Assembly: GCF_001646785.1 (NCBI RefSeq)
Contig: NZ_LRRH01000039.1
Span: 1 to 64,000, forward strand
DNA: 64,000 nt
Direction: 5' to 3'
DNA from: Rhodococcus phenolicus
GTDB lineage: Bacteria; Actinomycetota; Actinomycetes; Mycobacteriales; Mycobacteriaceae
Every line of letters starts with the position of its first letter. Within the stretch, counting starts at the first letter, position 1. The translations under genes were made by a program, and so were the position numbers. This document shows, one piece after another, positions 20,799 through 30,015 of the stretch. Below the pieces are notes generated by a model. That model was given only the letters and a program-made list of their open reading frames with translations, was not told where the DNA came from and made no database searches.

Positions 20799-22210
20799 GC
20801 CGCGCCACCGGTGAGGGCACGCAGCGGGGACGCGGCCGGATCGACGGGCAGGATCCGCCCGTCGTCGTCGGCCATGCCGAGCCCGCGCAGCCAGTGCTCG
20901 AACTCGGGGGCCGGCCGCAACCCGAGCGCCCGCCGCACGTACAGGGCGTCGTGGAACGAGAGGGACTGGTAGCCGAGCATCACGTCGTCGGCTCCGGGCA
21001 CCGTGATCACGAACGACACCCCGGCCACACCGAGCAGCGTGAGCAGGGTGTCCATGTCGTCCTGGTCCGCCTCGGCATGGTTGGTGTAGCACACGTCCAC
21101 CCCCATCGGCAGGCCCAGCAGTTTGCCGCAGAAGTGGTCCTCGAGACCGGCCCGCACGATCTGCTTGCCGTCGTAGAGGTATTCCGGCCCGATGAATCCG
21201 ACGACCGTGTTGACCAGCAGCGGATCGAACTCCCGCGCGACCGCGTATGCCCGGGCCTCGAGCGTCTGCTGATCGACCGGACGGCCCCCGGTGCCCAGAT
21301 GCGCACCGGCGGACAGGGCCGACCCCTGACCGGTCTCGAAGTACATGACGTTGTCGCCGGCGGTGCCGCGCCCGAGGGAGCGCCCCGCCTCGTTCGCCTC
21401 CCGCAGCAGCGCCAGGTCCACCCCGAAACCGGTGTTCGCGCCCTCGGTGCCGGCGATCGACTGGAACACCAGATCGACCGGGGCACCGGCCTCGATCAAC
21501 CCGAGGGTCGTGGTCACGTGCGAGAGCACGCACGACTGGACCGGAATCTCGAAACGTTGCCGCATCTCGTCGAGCAGGTGCAGCAGGTCCGCGGTGGCCC
21601 GCGGCGAATCGGACGCCGGGTTGACGCCGACGACCGCGTCGCCGCAGCCCATGAGCAACCCGTCGAGGGTCGCCGCGGCGATGCCACGCGGGTCGTCGGT
21701 CGGATGGTTGGGCTGCAGGCGGGTCGCGAGGCGACCCGGCAGGCCGACGGTGGTGCGGAACGCGGTGGTGACGGTGACCGCCCGCGCCACCGCCACCAGA
21801 TCCCGGTTGCTCATGAGTTTGCTGACCGCGGCCACCATTTCGGGCGTGAGACCCGGCGCGAGCGCATCCAGGACGGCAGCGGCGTCGGGTCGCGCCGCGA
21901 TGTCGAGCAACCGGTCGCGCAGGCCGCCGACCGTCAGGGACGCCACGCCGTGGAACGCATCGCGGTCGTGCCTGTCGAGGATCAGCCGGGTGACCTCGTC
22001 CGACTCGTACGGCACCACCGGCTCGGCGAGGAACCTGTCGAGCGGGACGTCGGCGAGCGCCCACTGTGCGGCGGCGCGCTCGGCGTCGGATTCTGCTGCG
22101 CACCCGGCCAGTTCGTCGCCGGAACGCAACGGGGTGGCCTTGGCGAGCAGGTCGACGAGCCCGTCGAAGCGGTAGGTCGTGCCGGCGAGTTGCTGGGTGT
22201 AGATCGTCAC
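20795..22210 (-). CDS. eutB: Ethanolamine ammonia-lyase large subunit
   Basis: A 471-residue catalytic subunit with the TIM-barrel motifs typical of EutB: TRLQPNHPTDDPRGIAAA, GDAVVGVNPASDS, SHVTTTLGLIEAGAPVDLVFQSIAGTEGANTGFG, GDNVMYFETGQGSALSAGAH and MGVDVCYTNHAEADQDDMD. It is AdoCbl-dependent. It lies downstream of the aldehyde dehydrogenase and DUF779 genes on the same strand, which makes sense because the product acetaldehyde is a substrate for such a dehydrogenase. About 110 bp separate it from the DUF779 gene. I saw no convincing cobalamin riboswitch in that gap. Confidence 0.95.
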   Translation of the reverse strand: MTIYTQQLAGTTYRFDGLVDLLAKATPLRSGDELAGCAAESDAERAAAQWALADVPLDRFLAEPVVPYESDEVTRLILDRHDRDAFHGVASLTVGGLRDRLLDIAARPDAAAVLDALAPGLTPEMVAAVSKLMSNRDLVAVARAVTVTTAFRTTVGLPGRLATRLQPNHPTDDPRGIAAATLDGLLMGCGDAVVGVNPASDSPRATADLLHLLDEMRQRFEIPVQSCVLSHVTTTLGLIEAGAPVDLVFQSIAGTEGANTGFGVDLALLREANEAGRSLGRGTAGDNVMYFETGQGSALSAGAHLGTGGRPVDQQTLEARAYAVAREFDPLLVNTVVGFIGPEYLYDGKQIVRAGLEDHFCGKLLGLPMGVDVCYTNHAEADQDDMDTLLTLLGVAGVSFVITVPGADDVMLGYQSLSFHDALYVRRALGLRPAPEFEHWLRGLGMADDDGRILPVDPAASPLRALTGGAA

Positions 22211-22319
22211 GTCCGGTCCGGTCCTCCGCCTCGTCGGGCCGACGGCCCCGTCGGTGCCGCCGCGCCCTCACCGTACGGACGTCCGGTACCCGCCGCGTCA
22301 GCACGCGGTCACGGATCGG

Positions 22320-22856
22320 TTACGAGGTGGCGTTTCGCCCGGGGGGCACCGGGCAGGCGTCGGCGGCGTCGGCGGTGACGGTCGGCTCGGCCGCCGGATC
22401 GGGGCGGATGCCCGCCTCCCAGTCCCTGCCGAGCAGCAGCGGTACGCCGGAGAGTGCGGTGTTCTCGTCGTCGGTGAACACGACGCCGCGGCTGAGGAAC
22501 CGGACCCCCTCGGGTGCTTCGACGCTGAACCCCGAGCCCCGGCCCGGGACGACGTCGAGCACGAGCCTGGTGTGCTTCCACGCCTCGAACTGGGAACCGG
22601 AGATCCACACCGGCACGGCATCGCGGCCATCGGGAAGGTCGGGGGCGGTATCGCCCACGCCGAGCCGGAGGTCGAGCACACCGAGCAGCACGTCGCGGTC
22701 ACCGATGATGAACTCGCCGTCCGGGTAACACATCGGCGCCGAACCGTCACAGCAGCCGCCGGACTGGTGCATCATCAACGCCCCGTGGCGATCGGTGAGG
22801 CGTCGCAGAAGGGCGACGGTGTCGGCGGTCGCGACGACGCGCGGCGGAGCGGGCAT
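22320..22856 (-). CDS. DUF779 protein partnered with aldehyde dehydrogenase (Rv0459-like)
   Basis: A 178-residue DUF779 protein. Its core HGALMMHQSGGCCDGSAPMCYPDGEF carries clustered cysteines and a histidine that could bind a metal. The FEAWKHTRLVLDVVPGRGSGFSVE and EGVRFLSRGVVFTD regions also fit the family. The family almost always lies beside an aldehyde dehydrogenase, as here and in Rv0458-Rv0459, but its biochemical role is not established. GAAGGGAATGCACAC precedes ATG 22856. The ~55-residue C-terminal tail, rich in acidic residues and proline, is probably disordered. Confidence 0.85.
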   Translation of the reverse strand: MPAPPRVVATADTVALLRRLTDRHGALMMHQSGGCCDGSAPMCYPDGEFIIGDRDVLLGVLDLRLGVGDTAPDLPDGRDAVPVWISGSQFEAWKHTRLVLDVVPGRGSGFSVEAPEGVRFLSRGVVFTDDENTALSGVPLLLGRDWEAGIRPDPAAEPTVTADAADACPVPPGRNATS

Positions 22857-22890
22857 GTGTGCATTCCCTTCTGACGTTTCCCTACGTTGT

Positions 22891-22931
22891 TCGCTGCCCA
22901 CCACCCGTTCGCTACCCACCACCACCCGTTC
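22891..22931. repeat. Imperfect tandem repeat upstream of the DUF779 gene
   Basis: Two adjacent units of about 20-21 bp, both ending in ACCACCCGTTC and beginning with CGCTGCCC or GCTACCC, lie just upstream of the DUF779 start. They form part of a repeat-rich spacer between that gene and the aldehyde dehydrogenase gene. Confidence 0.6.
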
Positions 22932-22989
22932 CCGAGCGAATGTATCCCTCGTCTCCTTCAACCGACGGAACGATACATTCGCTCGGGAA
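22929..22989. repeat. Long perfect inverted repeat between aldehyde dehydrogenase and DUF779 genes
   Basis: Arms of 18 bp (TTCCCGAGCGAATGTATC at 22929-22946 and its exact complement at 22972-22989) enclose a 25-nt loop. The arms are less GC-rich than the surroundings. It lies 54 bp after the aldehyde dehydrogenase stop and 73 bp before the DUF779 start. It could act as a transcription attenuator, an mRNA stability element or the footprint of a small repeat element. Confidence 0.8.
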
Positions 22990-23024
22990 ACCCGGTGCGC
23001 GGGCGGGAAACCCGGTGCGCGGGC
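22985..23024. repeat. Exact 20-bp tandem duplication
   Basis: The unit GGGAAACCCGGTGCGCGGGC occurs twice in immediate succession (22985-23004 and 23005-23024). It abuts the right arm of the long inverted repeat and ends 19 bp before the aldehyde dehydrogenase stop codon. Confidence 0.85.
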
Positions 23025-23042
23025 AGGTGGATGGGCGGTCGA

Positions 23043-24566
23043 TCAGAAGAAGCCCTGGGCCTTCGGCGCGTAGGACACCAGGAGGTTCTTCGTCTGCTGG
23101 TAGTGGTCGAGCATCATGTGGTGGTTCTCGCGGCCGATACCGGACTGCTTGTAGCCGCCGAACGCCGCGTGCGCCGGGTACTGGTGGTAGGTGTTCGTCC
23201 ACACACGGCCGGCCTGGATGGCGCGACCGGCCCGGTAGGCGACGCCGCCGTCGCGGGACCACACGCCGGCACCGAGCCCGTAGAGGGTGTCGTTGGCGAT
23301 GGAGATCGCGTCGTCGAAATCGCTGAACGAGGTGACCGACACGACGGGACCGAAGATCTCCTCCTGGAAGATCCGCATGGTGTTGTTGCCGCTGAACACA
23401 GTCGGCTGCACGTAGTAGCCGCCGGACAGGTCGCCGCCGAGGTCGGCGCGTTCACCACCGGTGATGACGGTGGCGCCCTCGTTCTTGCCGATCTCGATGT
23501 AGGAGAGGATCTTCTCGAGCTGGTCGTTGGAGGCCTGCGCACCGATCATCGTGTCGGTGTCGAGCGGGTTGCCCTGACGGACCGCCTTCGTGCGGACCGC
23601 GGCGAGCGAGAGGAAATCGTCGAAGATGTCCTGCTGAATGAGCGCGCGGGACGGGCAGGTGCACACCTCGCCCTGGTTGAGCGCGAACATCGTGAAGCCC
23701 TCGAGCGCCTTGTCCTGGTAGTCGTCGTTCGCCGAGAGAACATCGGAGAAGAAGATGTTCGGGCTCTTGCCGCCGAGCTCGAGGGTGACCGGGATCAGGT
23801 TCTGCGACGCGTACTGCATGATCAGGCGCCCGGTGGTGGTTTCGCCGGTGAACGCGATCTTGCGGATGCGCGGGCTCGACGCGAGCGGCTTGCCCGCTTC
23901 GACACCGAAACCGTTGACGATGTTCACCACCCCCGGGGGCAGCAGGTCACCGATGACCGAGATCAGGTACAGGATCGACGCCGGGGTCTGCTCGGCCGGC
24001 TTGAGGACGACCGCGTTCCCGGCGGCGAGCGCAGGGGCGAGCTTCCACACGGCCATGAGGATCGGGAAGTTCCACGGGATGATCTGGCCGACGACGCCGA
24101 GCGGCTCGTGGAAGTGGTATGCGACCGTCTCGGAGTTGATCTCCGAGATCGAACCTTCCTGCGCGCGAATGGCTCCCGCGAAGTAACGGAAGTGGTCGAC
24201 CGCGAGCGGAATGTCCGCGTTGAGGGTCTCGCGGATCGGCTTGCCGTTGTCCCACGACTCGGCGAGCGCGATCGACTCGAGGTTCTCCTCGATACGGTCG
24301 GCGATCTTGTTGAGGATCACCGCGCGCTCCGCGACCGAGGTCTTGCCCCACGCCGGGGCAGCGGCGTGCGCGCCGTCGAGCGCGAGTTCGATGTCCTCCT
24401 CGGTGGACCTGGCGACCTCGGTGAACGGCTGCCCGGTGACGGGGGTGACGTTCTCGAAGTACTGCCCCTTGACCGGCGCGACCCACTGGCCGCCGATCCA
24501 GTTGTCGTACCGGGACTGGAAGGACATCAGGGCGTCGGGTGAACCGGGGCGGGCGTACACGGTCAT
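23043..24566 (-). CDS. NAD-dependent aldehyde dehydrogenase (ExaC/ThcA/Rv0458 type)
   Basis: A 507-residue aldehyde dehydrogenase. Seen are [33 protein letters not shown], the glutamate of [12 protein letters not shown] and the catalytic cysteine in [15 protein letters not shown] (about residue 303). The C-terminal [28 protein letters not shown] is typical of the acetaldehyde-oxidising ExaC/ThcA group. GCAGGAGAGCCACCG precedes ATG 24566, which is why I rejected a start 54 bp upstream. It probably oxidises acetaldehyde from EutBC and aldehydes from the mycofactocin-dependent alcohol dehydrogenases. A CRP-like box lies about 68 bp upstream. Confidence 0.94.
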   Translation of the reverse strand: MTVYARPGSPDALMSFQSRYDNWIGGQWVAPVKGQYFENVTPVTGQPFTEVARSTEEDIELALDGAHAAAPAWGKTSVAERAVILNKIADRIEENLESIALAESWDNGKPIRETLNADIPLAVDHFRYFAGAIRAQEGSISEINSETVAYHFHEPLGVVGQIIPWNFPILMAVWKLAPALAAGNAVVLKPAEQTPASILYLISVIGDLLPPGVVNIVNGFGVEAGKPLASSPRIRKIAFTGETTTGRLIMQYASQNLIPVTLELGGKSPNIFFSDVLSANDDYQDKALEGFTMFALNQGEVCTCPSRALIQQDIFDDFLSLAAVRTKAVRQGNPLDTDTMIGAQASNDQLEKILSYIEIGKNEGATVITGGERADLGGDLSGGYYVQPTVFSGNNTMRIFQEEIFGPVVSVTSFSDFDDAISIANDTLYGLGAGVWSRDGGVAYRAGRAIQAGRVWTNTYHQYPAHAAFGGYKQSGIGRENHHMMLDHYQQTKNLLVSYAPKAQGFF

Positions 24567-24633
24567 CGGTGGCTCTCCTGCGTGTCGTCGGGCCGCACGT
24601 GTGCGGGGCGATCGGGTCATCCCCCTTGCGGGG

Positions 24634-24649
24634 TGTGATCCGGAACACT
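24634..24649. promoter_or_regulatory. CRP-like box upstream of the aldehyde dehydrogenase gene
   Basis: TGTGA-TCCGGA-ACACT is a TGTGA-N6-TCACA box with two mismatches in the second half. It lies in the 102-bp gap between the GAF regulator stop and the aldehyde dehydrogenase start. Its TGTGATCC core is shared with the boxes in front of three alcohol dehydrogenase genes. Confidence 0.4.
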
Positions 24650-24668
24650 AGGAGCGCCGGGGTTGCAA

Positions 24669-25961
24669 CTACGTTGCGAGTTGCCGATCCAACAGATCCA
24701 CTTTGGCCTTGACCTGCGCATACATCGCCGAATTCGGATCGAGGGTGGTGAGGTACGCGGACCAGGCGGCGAGGTCGGCGCGACCGTGCACCGACGTGGT
24801 CCACCGCGCCAGCAGGTGTGCGTCGCCGGTGCGCAGCAGTGCCGCCTGCATCCGGGTGCGCAGTTCGTCGCGGATCTCCTCGACGCCGGGTGCGGCCGAC
24901 CCGGGCAGTACCGGCCCGGTGTAGAGCCGCACGGCCGTCGCGGTGTCGCCGCGGTCGAGAGCGCCGCGCACGTCCGCGACGTCGGTGACGAGATCACCGA
25001 GCAACCGGTACGGACGCGATCCCACACGGTCCGAGCCGAAGGCCTTGCGCAGCCGCGACATCTCGGCGCGGATCGTCACCGAGTCGAGTTCGCCTTCGTC
25101 GAGCAGGACCGCGAGCCGGTCGGCGCCGAGACCTTCCGGATGATCGGCGAGCAGGAGCAGGATCTCGGCGTGCCGCTGCGACAACGGAATGCGCTGGCCG
25201 TCGCGATGCAGCATCGGCCGGCCCGACCCGAACGTCTCGAGCCGGGGCACCGACCCCGTCAGCAGGTGCGGAGCGCTGACGAGGTGCAGCCGCAGTTCGG
25301 CTTCGGCGGCGGCCACGGTCGCGCGGACGAGTTGCAGCACTTCCGGCACGGCCACGCGCGGGCCACCGGTGATGTCGATGGCGCCGAGGATGCGACCGCT
25401 GACCGGATCGTGCACCGGCGCCGCCGAACAACTCCACTCGTGCACGGTGCGGTTGAAATGTTCGGCAGCGAAGATCTGCACCGAATGATCCAGCGCCAGA
25501 GCCGTTCCGGGAGCGTTGGTTCCGACGTGGTCTTCGCTCCAGTCGGCGCCTTCGACGAAGCTCATCGACACGGCCCGGTCCCGGGCGGAGTGATCGCCCT
25601 CGACCCACAGCAACCGCCCGCGTTCGTCGCTGATCGCGACGAGCAGGCCACCGTCGGCAGCGTCCTCGACGAGGAGTTTGCGCACCACGGGCCGGATCAG
25701 CGCCATCGGGTGTCCCGAGCGGTACTCCTCGAGATCGATGCCGGCGAGCAGACTCGGCTGATCCACGGAGTCCGGGTCGATACCGCGTTGGACGCTGCGC
25801 AGCCACGAGTCGCGCACGACCGAGCGGACCGTCGCGGTGTCCTCACGCGCATCCAGGAAGGACCGGTGAGCGGAGGACATGCGCAACGCGTGTGCGGCGG
25901 CGTCGTCCCCGGGTCGCAGCGCCACCCAGGGGTTCGCCGACGGGCTCGTTCGTTCGGTCAT
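24669..25961 (-). CDS. GAF-domain transcriptional regulator with C-terminal winged helix
   Basis: A 430-residue regulator. The N-terminal ~230 residues resemble the AcoR-type sensor: SHRSFLDAREDTATVRSVVRDSWLRSVQRGIDPD, then a GAF domain with GTNAPGTALALDHSVQIFAAEHFNRTVHEWSCSAAPVHDP and ILGAIDITGG. There is no sigma-54 AAA module. Instead residues about 265-335 form an OmpR-like winged helix (RIPLSQRHAEILLLLADHPEGL...VTIRAEMSRLRKAFG). AAGGAGG precedes its ATG. It lies between mftG and the aldehyde dehydrogenase/eutBC genes on the same strand. It probably activates these in response to an aldehyde, alcohol or ethanolamine; the ligand is inferred only from context. Confidence 0.8.
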   Translation of the reverse strand: MTERTSPSANPWVALRPGDDAAAHALRMSSAHRSFLDAREDTATVRSVVRDSWLRSVQRGIDPDSVDQPSLLAGIDLEEYRSGHPMALIRPVVRKLLVEDAADGGLLVAISDERGRLLWVEGDHSARDRAVSMSFVEGADWSEDHVGTNAPGTALALDHSVQIFAAEHFNRTVHEWSCSAAPVHDPVSGRILGAIDITGGPRVAVPEVLQLVRATVAAAEAELRLHLVSAPHLLTGSVPRLETFGSGRPMLHRDGQRIPLSQRHAEILLLLADHPEGLGADRLAVLLDEGELDSVTIRAEMSRLRKAFGSDRVGSRPYRLLGDLVTDVADVRGALDRGDTATAVRLYTGPVLPGSAAPGVEEIRDELRTRMQAALLRTGDAHLLARWTTSVHGRADLAAWSAYLTTLDPNSAMYAQVKAKVDLLDRQLAT

Positions 25962-25997
25962 CTACCGGCGTCCTCCTTGCCGACACTGTAGTCCCGA

Positions 25998-27476
25998 TCA
26001 CACCGGTGGTGTAAAGCGCCTGGTGTGCCTTCGTGGCGCCTCCGACCGCCACAAAGACACACCGAAGCGGTGGGCGAGCATCACGGCGGTCGCGTGAGGG
26101 CCCCGGCTCGGCACCTCGGGGAACACGGAGGTGTCGACGACGCTCAGGCCGTCGATGCCGCGGACCCGGCACCGCTCGTCGACGACCGCTCCCTCGTCGT
26201 CGCCCATCCGGCACGTACCGGACAGGTGCAGCGACGTCCCGAGAGTCGTGGTGAGACCGCTCGCGTCGACGAGGTCGGTCATCGCGGCGAGCATGTTCGA
26301 TGCGAGGCGGACGCCCTCGCGCAGGTCGGCGCGATCCTGCGGATGCCCGAGATACCGATAGTCCAGGACGGGCGCGGACCGGGGATCGGCGCGATCGAGC
26401 ACGATTCGGCCACGACTGCGGGGCCGGGTGAGCACGACGCCGAACACCGGGTCGGCGACGCCGCTTCCGGGAATCGCCGCGCCGAACGGCACGGTGTAGG
26501 GCCGCAACTCGAGAGTGCCGGTGTGCAGGACCGTCTCGAGCAGGGGCGACCCAGTGGGCACATCGCGGCGGTAGCGGTACCCGATCGCGACCTCGGGATG
26601 GTCGGTGAAGTCCCGGCCGACCCCGGACAGGTTGTGCTGCAATGTGATTCCGATCCGCCTCAGCTCGTCGGCGGGTCCGATCCCGGAGAGCATCAGAAGC
26701 TGCGGCGAGCGCACGGCGCCCGCGCAGACCACGACGTGGTCGGCAGTGATCGTGCGGGCGCCGGTCCCCTCCGCGACCTTCACCGCCACCGCGCGACCGT
26801 TCGCCACGACGACACGCAGTACCTCGGTGCCGGTGGTCACGGTGAGGTTCGGCCGGTGCAGCACCGGCAGCAGATACGCGAGCGCAGGACCGACGCGCAT
26901 CCCGTCGCGGATGTTCAGCGGGACACGGCCGACACCGTCGGGACCGGGGGCGTTGAGATCGTCGACGGTCGCGAATCCGGCCGAGACGGCGGTCCGGTGG
27001 AACGCGGCGGACACCGGGTGCAGCCGATCCCACGGGACCCGGGCGACCGGCACGGGACCGTCGCTGCCGTGCAGGTCACCGGGGAAGTCGGTGTCGGTTT
27101 CCACGGCGCGGAAGTCGGCGAGCACCTCGTCGTACGACCACGACGCCGGCCAGTGGGCGAGATCACCGGGCCGGGCCCGCACGAAGTAGGCGCCGTTGAC
27201 GGCTCCGGAACCGCCGAGGAGGCGTCCCCGCGACACGGTCGTTCCGGTCTCCGGAGTCGGCCGCGCCGGGAAGGTCGCTGCCCACCTACTGCCTGGGCCA
27301 ACGGGAATGGTTGCAGCATCGAGGATTTCGCGGGGAGTATCGGCCACGGACCGATATCCGGGACCTTCTTCCAGGAGCAGCACGGACCGGTCCGGGTCGT
27401 CGCTGATTCGCGCCGCGACCACCGACCCGCAGCTTCCCCCGCCGACCACCACCACGTCGGCATGCGCCGGCAGCAC
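25998..27476 (-). CDS. mftG: Mycofactocin-associated GMC oxidoreductase MftG
   Basis: A 492-residue FAD oxidoreductase of the GMC family. The dinucleotide-binding motif VVVVGGGSCGSVVAARI lies at residues 8-24, followed by GRLLGGSGAVNGAYFVR (GMC signature 1) and the second signature region VVCAGAVRSPQLLMLSGIG. The C terminus has HLSGTCRMG and the catalytic histidine region RGPHATAVMLAHRFG. It starts with GTG one base after the mftF stop. MftG is known to link reduced mycofactocin (mycofactocinol) to the respiratory chain in mycobacteria. Here it follows mftE-mftF as expected. Confidence 0.93.
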   Translation of the reverse strand: MLPAHADVVVVGGGSCGSVVAARISDDPDRSVLLLEEGPGYRSVADTPREILDAATIPVGPGSRWAATFPARPTPETGTTVSRGRLLGGSGAVNGAYFVRARPGDLAHWPASWSYDEVLADFRAVETDTDFPGDLHGSDGPVPVARVPWDRLHPVSAAFHRTAVSAGFATVDDLNAPGPDGVGRVPLNIRDGMRVGPALAYLLPVLHRPNLTVTTGTEVLRVVVANGRAVAVKVAEGTGARTITADHVVVCAGAVRSPQLLMLSGIGPADELRRIGITLQHNLSGVGRDFTDHPEVAIGYRYRRDVPTGSPLLETVLHTGTLELRPYTVPFGAAIPGSGVADPVFGVVLTRPRSRGRIVLDRADPRSAPVLDYRYLGHPQDRADLREGVRLASNMLAAMTDLVDASGLTTTLGTSLHLSGTCRMGDDEGAVVDERCRVRGIDGLSVVDTSVFPEVPSRGPHATAVMLAHRFGVSLWRSEAPRRHTRRFTPPV

Positions 27477-27477
27477 G

Positions 27478-28890
27478 TCAGTTCCGGATGTCGGGAATCA
27501 GCGCGGCCGGATCGCGGGCGTCGAGCGCGCCCTTCCACAGCCCGGCACCGTAGGCGAGGTCGTCGAGGCGCTTGTAGAGCACGTAGCGCGCGGGGTCGAG
27601 CCCACCCTCCTCCCGGTGGCCGAACCAGTCCCAGAGTCCTTCCGCGACAGCGAAGGCCACGACCGCACGGCGCACCCGTCCGGAGAACAGCGACGCAACG
27701 AGCGTGACCGGCCAGTAGTGCCGGCACAGGGCGGACGCGAGTTGCCACATGCCACCCGCGAAGCCCTGCGCGGTGAGTACCGCGGCGATGCGGGTGGGCT
27801 GGTCGAGTTCGGAGAACATGCGCCGCAGCCGCAACAGGGTCACGACCAGCGAGACCGCGGAGCCGATCACGCCGATCCGGGTGCAGGTTGCGGCGGCGAC
27901 GCACGCGAACAACGTCCACACCGACATCACCATCGGAGCGACCGAACCGGAATGCCGGGCCGCGAGCGGGGCGGCACCGGTCCCGTAGAAAGCCTTGCGG
28001 GTGAACCACTTCCGGAAACCGATCCGATGGTCGTGGGCGACCCGCGCGACCGGCTCGTAACGCAACCGCCAGCCGGACTGCTGTAGGCGCCAGCACAGGT
28101 CGACATCTTCCGCGACGTGCATGGACTCGTCGAACCCGTCGAGTTCGACCAGCACCTCCCGGCGTACGACCATCGCGGCGCTGGGCACGTACGCGACCGG
28201 GCTGCCCGCGACCACCGCGGCTTCACGGCGACCGAGATCCAGCGACGACCGCGCATGTTCGTAGCGGGCGAGCGGGGCACTGTCCGGGTCCAGCGCGACG
28301 ATACGCGGCGCGACGAGCGCGACCGCGGGATCCGTGAAGTGCCCGAGAATCGCTTCGAGCCAACCGATGCGCGGCACCACATCGGAATCCAGAAAGGCAA
28401 CGAACGGTGTTGTTGCCGAGCGCATTCCGGTGTTACGTGCCGCCGCCGGCCCCCGCGACCTCTCGTGACGCAGGACCGTCACCTGCCCGGTCGTGGGTGC
28501 GACGAAGGGCATCGCGGAGCCGTCGTCGACGACGATCACCCGGATCGACTCGAGCGCCTTCAGCACGCGGGCCAGCCCGTCCGGGTTGTCCTTCGCCGGG
28601 ATCACGACGGTCACGTCCGCGGTCGAGGGCAGGGCAGTGGGCCGGGGGTTGCCGACCCCCGAGTCGAGGAGCCGGCGAGCCACCACCGCAGTCCGGGAGT
28701 CCACGACTCTCAGGTAACCGTCGTCGAGCATGGCCGCCGCAGCGGGCGCGAGTTTGAGCATGCGGGTCGGCGACCCGCCGATGAGGACGCGGCCGTCGGA
28801 GAACGCCCGCACGCGCGGGTCGATCCGGACACCGAAGCCGTCGGGCAGTCGCGACGTCGGAGTGCGCGTCGATGCGCCGCCCTGTGTCAC
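27478..28890 (-). CDS. mftF: Mycofactocin glycosyltransferase MftF (GT2)
   Basis: A 470-residue family 2 glycosyltransferase. The GT2 fold shows [18 protein letters not shown], the nucleotide-sugar segment [10 protein letters not shown], the DxD-type motif in [10 protein letters not shown], and the [23 protein letters not shown] acceptor region. Several hydrophobic helices follow, at about residues 300-420, so it is membrane-associated. The GTG start overlaps the mftE stop in GTGA. MftF adds the beta-1,4-glucose chain that keeps mycofactocin in the cell. About 90 residues precede the GT domain, as in other MftF proteins. Confidence 0.94.
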   Translation of the reverse strand: MTQGGASTRTPTSRLPDGFGVRIDPRVRAFSDGRVLIGGSPTRMLKLAPAAAAMLDDGYLRVVDSRTAVVARRLLDSGVGNPRPTALPSTADVTVVIPAKDNPDGLARVLKALESIRVIVVDDGSAMPFVAPTTGQVTVLRHERSRGPAAARNTGMRSATTPFVAFLDSDVVPRIGWLEAILGHFTDPAVALVAPRIVALDPDSAPLARYEHARSSLDLGRREAAVVAGSPVAYVPSAAMVVRREVLVELDGFDESMHVAEDVDLCWRLQQSGWRLRYEPVARVAHDHRIGFRKWFTRKAFYGTGAAPLAARHSGSVAPMVMSVWTLFACVAAATCTRIGVIGSAVSLVVTLLRLRRMFSELDQPTRIAAVLTAQGFAGGMWQLASALCRHYWPVTLVASLFSGRVRRAVVAFAVAEGLWDWFGHREEGGLDPARYVLYKRLDDLAYGAGLWKGALDARDPAALIPDIRN

Positions 28891-29573
28891 CGGAGTCTCC
28901 CCTCTGCACCGGGCTGCCAGCGGGCAACCTGTGCAGTCGCACGTTCGACCAGGTCTGCGAACATCCGGGCGCCCCGTTCCGCGCTGGCGGCCGTCGGGTC
29001 GCCCAGTACCCCGTTCGCCGACACGGCGACGATACCGCCCTCGCGCAATCGGGGCAGCAGAGTCGCGATGGATTCCGTCGAACCCGCCTCGGCGTGCTCC
29101 ATCGCGACGACCTCGGGGGCCAGATGCAGCAGCAGACTGGTCTCGGTGTCGCCGGCGTGCGCGTCGCCGCCCGGAACCGCGCACGGCAGCCACGCCGCGT
29201 CCCGGCCTTCGTAGCGCAGCAGGGCAACCGCTTTCGCGAGAGCCTGGGCGTTGCCGCCGTGTCCGTTGACGAACACGACGCGCGCGGCCCACCGGCACAC
29301 CGATCGGCCGTACTCGACGAGCAGGGATTCCATGACCTCGGCGCCGATCGAGACGGTGCCCGCGAACGCCTCGTGTTCGCCACTGGCTCCGTAGGCCAGC
29401 GGCGCGGCGAGCGCGACGCCGGGCAGGGCTGCGGCGACGGCGGTGGCGATGCGCGTGTCGGTGTCGAGCGGCAGGTGCGGCCCGTGCTGCTCGAAGGCGC
29501 CGACCGGAACGGCGACGGTCGCGTGTCCCGGCGCGATGTCCGGCCAGCGGGCGGTGTCGAGGTTCCGTTTCAC
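28887..29573 (-). CDS. mftE: Mycofactocin precursor peptidase MftE (creatininase family)
   Basis: A 228-residue creatininase-type metalloprotease. Metal-binding motifs are visible as [13 protein letters not shown] (about residues 28-40), NGHGGN (about 113-118) and [11 protein letters not shown] (about 144-154). MftE is known to clip the modified MftA and release the C-terminal Val-Tyr-derived core. The start is GTG 29573, 10 bp after the SRPBCC gene stop, with only a weak ribosome site. Unlike the usual order, it is separated from mftA-D by about 7 kb and follows a CGNR/SRPBCC gene pair. Confidence 0.93.
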   Translation of the reverse strand: MKRNLDTARWPDIAPGHATVAVPVGAFEQHGPHLPLDTDTRIATAVAAALPGVALAAPLAYGASGEHEAFAGTVSIGAEVMESLLVEYGRSVCRWAARVVFVNGHGGNAQALAKAVALLRYEGRDAAWLPCAVPGGDAHAGDTETSLLLHLAPEVVAMEHAEAGSTESIATLLPRLREGGIVAVSANGVLGDPTAASAERGARMFADLVERATAQVARWQPGAEGRLR

Positions 29574-29583
29574 CGGCCCGATG

Positions 29584-30015
29584 TTATGCGGTGCCGCTCT
29601 CCTGTTCGAGCGCGCGTTCGATCCGGGCCAGTGCCGCCTGCCAGTGGCTGCGCTGCCGCTGCCGTTCATCGGGGCCGGCGAGGCGTTCCTGGTGGAATCT
29701 CAGGACTGTCCCGGTGGCGGTCGCCTGCACCGCCACCTGCACCGTGGTGTCATGACTCCACCCGGGCGGACGCCAGGTCAGGCGCACCCGGTCGCCCTCG
29801 CGTCGGCTGCGCAGCTCCCCGGTGGTGCCGTCGTCGGACTGCCACTGCTCCCCCTTCTCGCGCGGGATCACCGCGGCGGTGCCGAGCCAGTGGCTCGGTT
29901 CGCCGACGATCACCGACCAGACCGTGTCGACCGGGTACGGCAGTGTCTTCGAGACACCGATCTGCCAGCCGGCGTCCTTGGTTCTGCCGACGGCGCCGGC
30001 TCCGGAGTGGGTCAT
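29584..30015 (-). CDS. SRPBCC (START-like/AHSA1-type) ligand-binding protein
   Basis: A 143-residue SRPBCC protein: WQIGVSKTLPYPVDTVWSVIVGEPSHWLG is the typical first strand and helix, and LRFHQERLAGPDERQRQRSHWQAALARIERAL forms the long C-terminal helix. Its ATG shares a base with the stop codon of the CGNR regulator gene (TGATG), so the pair is co-translated. mftE begins 10 bp downstream. Such proteins bind hydrophobic small molecules; here it may serve as effector sensor or partner for the regulator. The ligand is unknown. Confidence 0.82.
   Translation of the reverse strand: MTHSGAGAVGRTKDAGWQIGVSKTLPYPVDTVWSVIVGEPSHWLGTAAVIPREKGEQWQSDDGTTGELRSRREGDRVRLTWRPPGWSHDTTVQVAVQATATGTVLRFHQERLAGPDERQRQRSHWQAALARIERALEQESGTA

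Noticed and set aside
22200-22320. Cobalamin riboswitch upstream of eutB
   Set aside because: The gap is about 110 bp and I could not find a B12-box sequence; AdoCbl dependence alone is not evidence.
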